Positions 1-9,800 of a stretch of DNA of 64,000 nucleotides are shown piece by piece. The stretch comes from Vanessa cardui (taxonomy: Eukaryota; Arthropoda; Insecta; Lepidoptera; Nymphalidae). How positions within the stretch are numbered: the stretch's first letter is position 1; each line of letters opens with the position of its first letter. A program made the translations under genes and the position numbers. The notes below the pieces were generated by a model that was not told the origin of the DNA, ran no database searches, and worked only from the letters and a program-made list of their open reading frames with translations. The stretch spans positions 2,996,001-3,060,000 of the forward strand of contig NC_061153.1 in assembly GCF_905220365.1 (NCBI RefSeq), in the 5' to 3' direction.

Positions 1-1613
1 GATGCAGGGCAGTTATCCATTAGTATAAAAGGCAAAATTGTAGGCAAAGATCTAGATGTGGCCAATGAATTCGCAGAATATTTCTCTAATATTCCTCTGA
101 ATATTACTAAAGGACTTAATGCGTCTCCTAATGACGCTTTAGACCTACTCAAATGTTATGTTCCCCAGAATGAGTTAGAATTTTCTTTTGAGAATATAAC
201 TCCGTACGAAATATTAAAAATAACTAAAACATTAAATCTGAAAAAAACCAGTGATCTATGGGATTTATCAGTCACAATTATTAACAATGTAATTGTTGAC
301 TTGGCTCCTTATTTAGCTATCATCTTTAATAAATGTGTACAATCTGGTATTTTTCCTGATATGTTGAAATTAAGTAAAGTAATCCCATTATTTAAGTCCG
401 GTGATAAAAATGATCCAAACAATTACAGACCGATCTCTATTTTGCCAGTATTAAGTAAAATTTTTGAGAAAGTCATGCTTAATCAATTGCTATTATAATT
501 TAACTCGAATAAGCTATTGCATTCTCAAGAGTTTGGTTTTACTAAGGGTCGCTCGACTGCTGATGCGGATGTAGCATTTGTTAAGCACATTTATGATGCG
601 TGGGAAAAGTCACAAAACGGATCACAAAACTATTGGAGTTTTTTGTGATTTATCAAAAGCTTTCGATTGCGTTAGGCATGATATTCTCCTAGAAAAGCTT
701 AAATATTATGGTATCAGGGGCCCTGGATTGAAATTAATTTCCTCCTACCTTAGTGAAAGAGTTTTGAAGGTTGTGGTTAATGGTGCAAAATCAAATGGCG
801 CTGTGGCGCAAATGGGTGTACCACAGGGTTCAATTTTGGGACCTCTCTTGTTCTTAATATATATAAATGATTTACCTTATTTCGTAAAAAATACTTGCGA
901 TATTGTACTGTTTGCAGATGATACATCCCTCATTTTTAAACTTGATAGAAAAATAAACAACTATGACATAATAAGCAGTGCTCTGTCGCGGGTTCTTGGT
1001 TGGTTTGACATAAATAATTTAGTACTAAATGCTAAAAAGACTAAATGTGTTTTGTTTTCCTTGCCAAATGTCAAATCAAATCCTTCTGCAATAACTTTGA
1101 AAAATGAAAAGCTTGAGTTTGTTGAGTCGACGGTCTTTTTAGGGATAACCCTTGACTCCAAACTGCAGTGGGGCACCCATTTGTATGCCCTGGCAAGAAA
1201 ACTGAGTAGTGCCATTTATGCAATAAAAATAATTAGAAAACTCACGGACATAAGTACTGCTAGACTAGTTTATTTTAGTAATTTTCACAGTATTATGTCA
1301 TATGGAATGTTGTTATGGGGTAATGCAGCAGAGATTGAAGTTGTTTTTATTCTACAGAAAAGAGATATCCGATCTATTTACAATATTAGCTCCAGGACAT
1401 CATTACGCGAGAAATTTAAAGAAATAGGTGTATTAACGGCTGTTTCACAATATATTTATAATAATATAATCTTTATACAAAAGACTATAAAAATGATTCT
1501 GTCAATGCTGATGTACATACTATTAATACAAGAAATAAGAATAAACTTGTAACCCCCAGTTTCCGTTTGCATACGGTAAATAGAACGTTTTTGGGCAATG
1601 GTATACGCATATA

Positions 1614-2875
1614 TTAGGTTGGGGAAAAAGTCTTTTCTCATATAGTATGTATGAACTTGTAATAAAATCTCTTTGGCTATACCATTTGTATCTGGCTGGT
1701 TTTGCTTTCATTAAAAAGTTTTAATTTTAAAGAAGGCACTTCCAAATTCAAATTAGGAATTGTTGTTGTTAAAATGAGTGAATCTAAAGAAGAAATTCGA
1801 TACATTTTAAAATTTTACTATAAAAAAGGTAAAAATGCAACTCAAGCCGCGAAAAAAAATTGTGATGTTTATGGACCTAATGCAGTATCTGTGAGAGTAG
1901 CGCAAGTTTGGTTTAAGCGTTTTCAAGCCGGAAATTTTGATATCAAAGATGCATCTCGCTCTGGTCGCCCTGTTTCGGACAAAATTGATGCCATTTTTGA
2001 AAAAATGGAGCAAGATCGGCATATTAGTAGATACGATGTAGCTGAAGAACTGGCAATTGACCACAAAACGGTTTTGACTCATTTGAATAAAGCTGGGTAC
2101 ACAAAAAAGCTCGATATATGGGTGCCTCATGAACTCACTGAAAGAAACCTAATGAACCGTGTACTCATTTGTGATTCTTTATTACGACGTAATGAAACCG
2201 AACCATTTTTGAAGGAGCTGATAACTGGTGATGAAAAGTGGATCACATACGACAAGAACGTGCGAAAAAGATCGTGGTCAAAGGCCGGTCAAGCTTCACA
2301 GACTGTGGCAAAACCCGGATTAACTCGCAACAAGGTAATGCTGTGTGTATGGTGGGATTGGAAGGGCATCATTCATTATGAGCTGTTACCGCCCGGCAGG
2401 ACCATCGATTCAGAACTGTATTGCGAACAATTGATGAGATTGAAGCAAGAAATTGAGAGAAAGCGGCTAGAATTGATCAACAGAAGGGGTGTGGTTTTTG
2501 ACCATGACAACGCTAGACATCACACATCTTTAGCCACTCAACAAAAATTACGAGAGTTTGGCTGGGAGGTATTAATGCATCCGCCGTATAGTCCTGACCT
2601 TGCACCTTCAGATTTTCATCTGTTTCGGTCTCTGCAGAATTCCTTAGGCAGTGTCAGGTTAACATCACGAGAGGATTGCCAAAACCACTTGTCGCAGTTT
2701 TTCGATCAGAAGCCCCAAAATTTTTACAGCAATGGGATCATGTCACTACCAACAGGATGGCAAAAAGTTATGGAACAAAATGGCACCTACATACTTTAGT
2801 CAAATGTAAATAAACTATAAAAAAAACTTTTTGAATTTTCATATAAAATACGAAGAAACTTTTTCCCCAACCTAT
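1614..2875 (+). mobile_element. mariner transposon copy 1, apparently complete
   Basis: The 1262-base element is flanked by TA (1612-1613 and 2876-2877). Its ends are TTAGGTTGGGGAAAAAGT on the left and, as reverse complement, ATAGGTTGGGGAAAAAGT on the right. It sits inside the RT frame of family D, and excision leaving one TA restores that frame exactly. It carries one uninterrupted transposase ORF. The protein most resembles the cecropia/irritans-type mariners of Tc1/mariner/IS630. The inverted arm holds the same insertion with an internal deletion, and a third copy lies at 16223-17506. Confidence 0.93.
1774..2799 (+). CDS. mariner transposase, intact, 341 aa
   Basis: DDE/D transposase that would bind the terminal repeats, cut the element out and integrate it at TA. 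I chose the ATG at 1774 (MSESKEEIRY) because the third copy starts at the same Met; the frame is open further upstream. An N-terminal helix-turn-helix pair covers about residues 1-110, with GRP (about 65-67) as linker, then WVPHEL near 118. The catalytic triad is intact: D153 in TGDEKWI, D245 in HDNAR and D280 in APSDFHLF, giving the D,D34D spacing of mariner. The usual HDNARPH reads HDNARHH here. Length matches the ~345 aa typical of the family. Activity is not proven. Confidence 0.92.
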   Translation: MSESKEEIRYILKFYYKKGKNATQAAKKNCDVYGPNAVSVRVAQVWFKRFQAGNFDIKDASRSGRPVSDKIDAIFEKMEQDRHISRYDVAEELAIDHKTVLTHLNKAGYTKKLDIWVPHELTERNLMNRVLICDSLLRRNETEPFLKELITGDEKWITYDKNVRKRSWSKAGQASQTVAKPGLTRNKVMLCVWWDWKGIIHYELLPPGRTIDSELYCEQLMRLKQEIERKRLELINRRGVVFDHDNARHHTSLATQQKLREFGWEVLMHPPYSPDLAPSDFHLFRSLQNSLGSVRLTSREDCQNHLSQFFDQKPQNFYSNGIMSLPTGWQKVMEQNGTYIL

Positions 2876-3096
2876 TATAATAAGATACCGGAAAATATGA
2901 TCAATTTACCATTTTCAAAATTTAAAAATATTATTAAGACTAAATTAATAAATAAATCATACTATTCATTAAAAGAGTACTTTTTAGAGAGAAACGCCTG
3001 GAGTTAGGCTCGGGTTCCATCATAGGACGCTAATTACTGTCAATAACAGCATTGTAAATGTGTTTATTTGAAAAGAGCAACTATGCGAGTATCTTG

Positions 3097-3132
3097 CCGT
3101 TTCTTCTCGCTAGAAGCTGCTTTCCGAAACGG
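3097..3132 (+). other. Conserved 3' UTR stem-loop of family D
   Basis: CCGTTTC (3097-3103) pairs with GAAACGG (3126-3132), enclosing a smaller hairpin (TTCT/AGAA). Other D copies have CCGGTTC/GAACCGG at the same place (for example 27409-27415 with 27438-27444), so both sides of one base pair changed together. This is likely an RNA signal in the LINE 3' UTR, perhaps for recognition by its RT. Confidence 0.7.
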
Positions 3133-3195
3133 TGGTAGTATTTGATTATTGACGATTCAAAAACGCTTCATTGTGAAGTTTACTTGAATAAAATT

Positions 3196-3218
3196 GATTT
3201 GATTTGATTTGATTTGAT
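3196..3218 (+). repeat. GATTT tandem tail of family D
   Basis: Four to five copies of GATTT form the 3' terminus of the LINE, as is usual for CR1-like elements that end in short tandem repeats instead of poly(A). Confidence 0.85.
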
Positions 3219-3298
3219 AATATTGTCTATGTACAACCATCGCCACCTGAATTCAAATAAAGCGTCAGTCCGTTACGAATCATACTCGAGTTTTGTTA

Positions 3299-3314
3299 GG
3301 TTATGGGCCCAGTC
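3299..3314 (+). other. Primer-binding site of Copia-1
   Basis: The sequence GGTTATGGGCCCAGTC follows the LTR remnant directly. It matches what I remember of Drosophila copia, which primes from an internal fragment of initiator tRNA-Met instead of the tRNA 3' end. The Copia at 51799-56143 has the same motif (55985-56000). Confidence 0.75.
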
Positions 3315-3352
3315 CAAATTAATTAAAAAGTCTTTATAATAGTGCAGTTACA

Positions 3353-5366
3353 ATGGCAGGAAATTATTCGTTGAACGTCCCGAAGGTCCTAAAGGGAAGA
3401 GATAATTACGACGATTGGGCATTCGCCGTCGAAAACTTTTTAATTCTCGAAGGTATCGACCTCGCGAACAGTGCTACTCTCAGTGAGCAAGATGATCGGA
3501 AGGCTAAAGCAAAGATGGTGATGACTATCGACCCATCACTCTACGTTCACATCAAGAATGAAAGCACCGTGCATAACTTGTGGGCAAAGTTAAAGTCGTT
3601 ATTTGACGATTCCGGATTCACGCGTCGCATCAGCCTACTCAGAACTTTGATTTCCATCCGCCTAGACAACTCGGAATCAATGACTGCGTACGTTACCCAG
3701 GTTGTGGATACGAGCTATAAGAGAGGATATAAGCTAAAAGGTACAGGTTTCGAGATTAATGACGAGTGGGTTGGTTTACTTTTATTAGTCGGATTACCCG
3801 ACAAGTTCGCGCCCATGATAATGGCCATTGAGCATTCCGACATAAAAATAAGTGCAGATGCAATAAAGACCAAGCTGTTAGATATGAGTGCAGATATCGA
3901 AAATAAAACCGAAGGTGCATTTTTTTCAAAAGGTTCATCCAAACATCAACGGAATGGCGGGAAACGCACACAAGTGTCATCGTCAAATAAAAACATCAGC
4001 CATTCAAGTGACGGAAAACCGGTGAAAAATATTCGGTGCTACAAAAATCAAAAATCAAAATCAAAGTATACTTTATTCAAGTGGGCTTTTACAAGCACTT
4101 TTGAATCGTCATTTAACAATTAAGTGGAGCTACCACCGGTTCGGAAAGTAGATTCTACTGAGAAGAACCGGCAAGAAACTCAGTAGTTACTCTTTTTCAA
4201 ATGTAAATGCAAGCAACTCGGACATTTCAAAAATCAGTGTCATTCCCCAGAAATGAAAAAGGATAAACAAGTAAATGCATTTAGTGCAATGTTCCTGACG
4301 GGTGAATTCAGAGACAAAGATTGTTATGTCGACTCGCGTGCTAGTACTCATGTGATTTCGCAGTCGAGCATAAGTTTGCTGAAGAATGTTTCATATAACC
4401 TTGAGACTCGTGATATAGTGGTGGCTAATAAGGAAACCGTGCCAGTTATATGTTCCGGTGACATAGAAATTACCACAAAAGTTCGAAATAAGGAACACAA
4501 GGTAACAATGTTCACAATGTTTTATGCATACATAACCTTACCACAAACCTTCTATCCGTGAGTAAGATAATAAATAGTGGCAACAGAGTGATTTTCAAAG
4601 AAAATGTATGCTGCATTTATAATAAACACAACGAATGCATTGGAGAAGCTAACCTAACCAATGGTACACACCATAAGTTGAACATTGTGAAGTCAGGACA
4701 ACTGTTAGCAGCATCTGCAGTGACTTCTAGTTGGACATGGCACAGACGGCTCGGCCACATAAACAGTACTGACCTTAAGATTATGAGAGATGGAGCAGTT
4801 GAAGGCTTATTATTCCAAGATAAGGCAGAAATAAGCAGAGCAAATTGTACAGTGTGCTGCGAGGGAAAGCAAATCAAACAACGCTTCCCCATTAGTTCAT
4901 CACGCAGTGATAATATTCTGAATATAGTACATGCTGACCTCTGCGGGCCTATGGAGAAAAAGTCGCTCGGACAGGCTAGATATTTTCTTCTATTGGTCGA
5001 TGATTACAGTCGAATGGGATTTGTATATTTTCTAAAATCTAAAGATGAGACTTTCTCTTATTTCAAGCAATTTAAGAACTTGGTTGAGAACCAGAAATAA
5101 AGATTTTAAGAACAGACAATGGTGGCGAATTCTGTTCAGCACAAATAGAAAAGGTCAAGGTCAAGTTATGATACAGAAGATGCGCAGAAGATGAGCAGAC
5201 AGACAACCATGGTGAGACTTATATGCCAGAAGAGTCCAGTTCAGAATCGGAGGAGAGCTTTCAGGAGTCTAGTTCATTGATGCCAGAAGATACAGAGATT
5301 GCTAATTTTCCTTCTAGAGGTATTGAAAATGCAGAAAAGCGAGTAAGGAAAAAGCCTAAAAATTAT
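3353..5366 (+). pseudogene. Copia gag-pol remnant
   Basis: Gag starts at the ATG at 3353 (MAGNYSLNVPKVLKGRDNYDDW), with the UBN2-type gag region to about 3930. The zinc knuckle CYKCKQLGHFKNQC is split after CYK by the 4046-4204 insert. The aspartic protease motif reads DSRAS near 4330 where DSGAS is expected, so the active site is damaged. A one-base frame change lies near 4510. The integrase HHCC zinc domain (HRRLGH to CTVCCEGK) and HADLCGP near 4930 follow, then a TAA at 5098-5100 and a large deletion. The acidic linker (MPEESSSESEES) at 5223 runs to KNYS, where J begins. Non-functional. Confidence 0.85.
4046..4204 (-). mobile_element. 5'-truncated family D 3' UTR fragment inside gag
   Basis: About 155 bases match the 3' end of family D (compare 31298-31438), in minus orientation: tail repeat at the left, stem-loop CCGGTTC/GAACCGG, then truncation. 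It splits the gag zinc knuckle between CYK and CKQLGH. No clean target duplication is visible. It is present in both arms, so it predates the inverted duplication. Confidence 0.8.
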
Positions 5367-5367
5367 A

Positions 5368-5471
5368 GTGGTAGTGCCACGCTGTATACCTTCGGGTTAC
5401 AGCCGAATGGGCCGGCACGCCCGGGGAAGTACCACTTTCTCACTTAAAATCGGCGTAAGTGGTAGCTATGC
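5368..5471 (+). mobile_element. First ~100 bases of J copy 1
   Basis: The stretch from GTGGTAGTGCCAC to GGTAGCTATGC matches the start of J at 56699-56804. In J copy 2 the sequence continues CTATGCTACCGCG without a break, whereas here it stops at CTATGC (5466-5471) and resumes with CTATGCTACCGCG at 17758. The 12.3 kb between is an insertion. Confidence 0.85.
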
Positions 5472-5692
5472 TTTTTTTTGTGGGTAGGAGTGAAATAAGT
5501 TACACATCCTTTTTGTTGTTGCTCCCTTTTATAATTAAAAATATATTATATTAACTGTAATATTGTTAATGAACATGCATTAAAGGTTTTATACCTGCCA
5601 GTTCTACTTTCCTGAATAAAATTCTTCAGCAATTTGTGCACATTTCAAGGTTTAAAATAACAACATCATCACATTTGACACATTTTATTACT

Positions 5693-6448
5693 ATGGACTC
5701 AATACAAAACAGTATCGCCGAATTGAGTGAACATTTTAACGCTAGGATGGCAGAGTTCCAGCGTAATCTGCAGAATTCTATCCCAGCTACCAGCCCGACA
5801 TTCAATATTACTGCACAATTCAATTCTTTTAGGAGTTTTGTTTTGACTGCTCTAGATGGTCTTCAACAGCAGGTCGATATCCTCACACGAAAGTATGAAG
5901 AAATGGAGATGAGGAGTCGCAGAAAAATCCTGTTGTTACATGGCATTCCAGAGACTAAAAATGAAAAAGTCTGTTCGGTAGCGATAAAGACACTCAACGA
6001 TCACCTAAAGTTGTCTGATATTAGTGTAGACACTGTGAAGCGTTGCTATCGTTTAGGCCAATTTAATGCTGATAAACCCAGGGCTATTCTGATTAAATTC
6101 ACTGATTTAGCGTTAAGAAACAAAATTTGGTTCGGTAAAACTGCACTTAAGAATTCTGGTGTGACTATGTCCGAGTTCTTAACCAAGGAGAGGCATAACA
6201 TCTTCCTGGCTGCCAGACAACGATTTGGAGTCACAAAGTGTTGGACGAAGGATGGCCAAATTGTTGTTCTTGGATCGGACGGATCACATCACCGTATCTT
6301 CAAAATGGCTGATCTCAACGCTGTTTCCTCTTCATCTGGAGTTGCTGCTGCGAGTATCTCAGGTGCAAGTTTTCCATCGACGAGTCAAAGCCAGAAAGAT
6401 GGTAAAGTTATCAACCAAACTCGTTCAAAGAGGGTTATCAAAAAATAA
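5693..6448 (+). CDS. ORF1 protein of K, coiled coil plus RRM-like core, 251 aa
   Basis: Nucleic-acid-binding ORF1 of a LINE. I chose the Met at 5693 (MDSIQNSIAELSEHF) because the second K copy at 43023 starts at the equivalent Met (MDLHNQLSKNMDDI). The N-terminal ~75 residues look helical. A core resembling L1 ORF1p/transposase-22 follows: RSRRKILLLHGIPE, DTVKRCYRLG, KPRAILIKF, then FGVTKCWTKDGQIVVL. The C terminus is Ser-rich and ends in basic residues. The frame is open. The product would coat element RNA. An alternative reading is an ORF1-only (half-LINE) retroposon, since a poly(A)-like stretch follows at about 6800. Confidence 0.7.
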   Translation: MDSIQNSIAELSEHFNARMAEFQRNLQNSIPATSPTFNITAQFNSFRSFVLTALDGLQQQVDILTRKYEEMEMRSRRKILLLHGIPETKNEKVCSVAIKTLNDHLKLSDISVDTVKRCYRLGQFNADKPRAILIKFTDLALRNKIWFGKTALKNSGVTMSEFLTKERHNIFLAARQRFGVTKCWTKDGQIVVLGSDGSHHRIFKMADLNAVSSSSGVAAASISGASFPSTSQSQKDGKVINQTRSKRVIKK

Positions 6449-6859
6449 TTAACTAATTTTATTATTATTATTATTTTTCTTTTTTACTATCACTAAAATT
6501 TTATTTTGTCTTAATTTACTTAGCCAGTAAGATAGATTATGCTTTAAATTTTATACCCTCGTATTCATTCAATGTTCAATTCAATTCAATTCTTAGTTTA
6601 ATGGCTTTTAGTTGTGCCGGCAGGGCACAGATTATTTCGCCAATGTCACGTAGGATGGAGAAGACACGAATGAGATTGATCAGTACGGTTGAGACACTAA
6701 ACTCAATTGAATTTTAAAGTCGAGAATAGTAGTATTAATTTCCTTGTTAATCCTTAACCTAGAACAACACAAACATTAAGAGTTAATAATAGGATAATTA
6801 AAAAAAAAAAGTTGTTAGTATTCTAAACTATATATGTAATAAAATATGAAAAATTGGAC
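6449..6859. other. Non-coding stretch after K ORF1
   Basis: AT-rich sequence with TTA repeats (about 6460-6475), an 11-base A run near 6800 and no credible ORF. It is either the K inter-ORF region or the 3' UTR of an ORF1-only element. A similar A run follows ORF1 of the second copy (about 44402-44413). Confidence 0.5.
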
Positions 6860-6878
6860 TATTCACAACTTTATTTTA

Positions 6879-9800
6879 TTAAAATTTGATATATTTACAT
6901 AAAATTGAACAAAATGGACTAAACACAAACGTCAACAAACATTCAACATTTATAGGGCGAGGGACTTTAGGAGGGAGGATGTCATAAAGAAGTTTAGGGC
7001 AAAGGAACAGGATATGGGTTGCAGAGCCTTCGTCTAGGCCACATTCACACAGCGAGTGATCACGAACTCTGATTTTTGCTAGATGAGTAGGTGTGCATGA
7101 ATGGCCGAGGCGTAACCGACAGATGGTGGAGGTGACCCAACGGTCCGCGTGCCTGTGAGATGAAAACCAAGGTCGCCTCGGAATTTCAGGTTGTAACGCC
7201 GAATAATATTTACCCTTGACCAATTTTGATGAAACCCAAAAAGAATTCCAGGATTTAATCATTTCAGCTTTGGCAAGAGAAAGCAAATCCTGAGATGTGT
7301 TGGCAAAATGCTCAGATGTACCAGATTGGATAGCAATCTTAGCATATGAGTCTGCCATCTCATTACCAGATATAGCTGAATGGCTAGGAATCCAGACCAG
7401 CAGGACTTGTAGCCCTTGTTGATGACAGGACAACAGGGCCTCTCTGATCTTAAAAACGATTGAAAGTCTTGATCTGCTACGAAAAGGATTCTCTTTAATG
7501 GCTAACAGACAGCTTAGTGAGTCACATAAAATAATTGTTTGCTGAATATTGTGTGACTGGGCAAACATTACGGCTTCCAGTAAAGCGATGGCCTCACCGG
7601 AGAATACAGAGGTTTCGGGGGGACATTTAAATAATAAGGCTATTTTAAATTTAGGAATCCAACAAGCTGCACCAACGCAGCCGGTCGGCGAGAGCTTAGA
7701 GGCATCAGTATATATAGGGAGATGATTAGGCCAATTTTGATGAAAAATTGTTTGAAATTGGATATTAGCATCAGGGGAACCTTTTACGAGTCCAAGATTT
7801 GTTATTACCGGAGCATTATAAATAAGTGCTTTAAAGGAGGTGGAAAAAAGAGGATTAGAGGGAAAAGTGGTAAGTGGATGGGGGAGTTTGGTATACTTGA
7901 GGAAACTGTTTAATAGGAATGGGGATGCCGGATTATCTGGGTTACAAAGGTGGGATAGTTTGTTTAATCTAATCAGTAGAGGATGGGAGGGTAGCTGTAA
8001 CAATCTGATGATAAAGCGGTCACAAAGATATTGCCTCCTTATCTGTAGAGGAGGGTCAACACACTCAACCTGCAGAGCATTAGTAGGGGTGGATTTCATC
8101 GCACCCAATATAATACGGAGACATTTATATTGTATTTTATTTAATTTTTCTGAAGCTGATTTATTAAAAGGATCTAGAACGAACAGTCCATAGTCCAAAT
8201 GACTACGAACTATAGCGTTATAGATCAATTTTAATGTATAAGGGTGAGCTCCCCACCAGACTCCAGACACTGCTCTAAGGGCATTAATAGATTTTTCACA
8301 TTTCTTGGCTATGTAATCGGAGTGTGAAATTCCGTTCAGTTTGTAATCGAGAATTATACCAAGAAATTTTGTTTTGTCTACAAAGTTAATGCATTGACCC
8401 TCATAAAACAGATCAAAGGTAGGAATACGTCTCTTTTTCGTAAAAATCACTGCTTGACTTTTGGCTATCGACAGCGACAAGCCATGGTCACAGAGCCATT
8501 GGGATAGGTAATGCAAAGCAGAGTTTAATCGAAATGATAAATTTTCAACGGAACTAGATCTATGATATAAAACTATGTCATCAGCATACTGGAGGATGTT
8601 ACAAAAGTCGTTAACAGACAAATCGAGGTCATGAGTGTATATGCTATAAAGCAGAAGACTGAGTACAGAGCCTTGAGGAAGACCTTTCCAGACGAATCTG
8701 GGGGGAAGTGAGAGATGTTGGTGTCTTACCGTTATTGATCTGCAAGTTAACAGATTACATATGAAATGAACTATCCTCGGTGGAATACTCAGCTGTTGCA
8801 TTTTCTGCCTGAGCAACGGAAGAAGTACATTATCATATGCAGAAGTACATTATCATATGTCTAGAAATATTCCCACAAGGTACTCTCCTTTCGCAAAGGC
8901 AATCCGAATGTCTGTTGTAAGTATGCTTAGACTATCAATAGTGCTTGACCCCTTCCGAAAGCCAAATTGAGAGGGAGCAAGTATGTTTCTGCTTTCCATT
9001 AACCATTCCAGGCGATTCTTCAAGAGATGTTCAGTGATCTTTGCCAAAGTAGATGATAAAGCTATAGGTCTATAAGAATTGCAATCGGAAGGGTTCTTAC
9101 CCGGTTTAAGAATGGGAATAACAATTTGTGACTTCCAAGATTGCGGGATGATTCCTTTGATGAAAACCGAGTTAATAATATTTAAAAAACAATGTTTAGC
9201 TTTATCATTCAATTTGGAAATAAAAGAGTAAGGAACGCCATCTTCCCCAGGTGTCGAATCGGATAAACCATTTAATGTACATTGAAGTTCGGAAAAAGAG
9301 AAGGGGGCATCCATTTCATCCAAAGTAGATGCTGGCGTAGAAATTAGAAAACTGCCCTCATATGGGACAAAGGGGGGGCAAGCTTTTCAGCAAAATTATT
9401 AAGCCACTCAGAAGGAGTATTTGAGGTTGGATTGTCAGAGTTAAGGCAACGGCGGAATTTTTTAAGTTGGGACCAGACTGCAGAGGAAGAGGAACGAGGG
9501 CTCAGGGATTCACAAAATTGAATCCAACTGACTTTTTTCTTTTTAGAAATCAGTCGTTTTAATTTGGCGTCGATTCTCTGATACTTGTTAAAATTATCCA
9601 TAGACATAGTGTATGTTTCTTCAGCCTCTAGTCTCTGTTCAGTTAATCGTTTACATTCCTCATCCCACCAGGGGGTGGAAAGCAAATGATTTTTTGAGAT
9701 GTGTTTTTTTGGAAAATGGAGATCAGCTGCAGTTAAAATACCATTAACGAAAAGGTCGTAGCAAAAGATTACATTTCGATAGTCTTGCGACACAAAGAGG

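Larger units (their letters stand above)
1..3007 (+). pseudogene. Reverse transcriptase of family D, disrupted
   Basis: RT that would copy the element's RNA at a nicked target. RT motifs seen in order: YRPISILPVLSKIFEKV (about 427-477), FGFTKGRS (532-555), DLSKAFDCV (651-677), GVPQGSILGPLL (817-852) and FADDT (910-924). There is an in-frame TAA at 496-498 (also in the inverted copy). A 10-base partial duplication near 610 shifts the frame; the inverted copy lacks it. A further shift lies near 1490. The mariner splits the C terminus: removing it and one TA rejoins GIRI (before) to YNKIPENM (after) in frame. Defunct. Confidence 0.85.
1..3221 (+). mobile_element. Family D non-LTR retrotransposon, copy 1 (runs off the left edge)
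   Basis: Jockey-superfamily LINE, lacking at least its endonuclease within the window. The RT frame runs from base 1, is split by a mariner at 1614-2875, and ends at a TAG at 3005-3007. A ~190-base 3' UTR follows with a conserved stem-loop (3097-3132) and a GATTT microsatellite tail at 3196-3218, with no poly(A). The tail abuts a Copia LTR remnant that has lost its 5' part, so D probably inserted into that LTR. CR1, Daphne or L2 are all possible clades; a tree of the RT domain would decide. Confidence 0.85.
3222..5367 (+). mobile_element. Truncated Ty1/copia-type LTR retrotransposon, copy 1
   Basis: A remnant of the 5' LTR (about 3222-3298, 5' part missing) is followed by a primer-binding site (3299-3314) and gag-pol sequence. 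The body ends at 5367 where J begins, and an internal deletion near 5150 removed most of integrase and all of RT/RNase H. It is interrupted by a D-family 3' fragment (4046-4204). A related, complete Copia lies at 51799-56143. The same truncated copy is present inverted at 26213-28358. Confidence 0.88.
204..5471 (+). repeat. Left arm of a ~5 kb inverted duplication
   Basis: This stretch (family D LINE, mariner, truncated Copia, first bases of J) reappears in reverse complement at 26074-31063. Over the Copia part the coordinates map as x to 31580 minus x with no indel between 3353 and 5366, and the deduced Copia protein pieces (256, 102 and 180 residues) are identical in both arms. Homology stops at about 204 here and 31063 there. 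Differences I can see are a 10-base extra segment near 610 in this arm, a ~303-base deletion in the other arm's mariner, and scattered substitutions in the RT frame. The arm continues past 5471 at 17758-17867, after the K insertion. Confidence 0.9.

Noticed and set aside
1612..1630. TTAGG motif suggestive of telomeric repeat
   Set aside because: It is a single copy within the mariner terminal repeat, not a tandem array.
1807..2130. Antisense ORF of 107 codons, also present at 16968-17291
   Set aside because: It lies fully antisense to the mariner transposase and is conserved only because the sense strand is.
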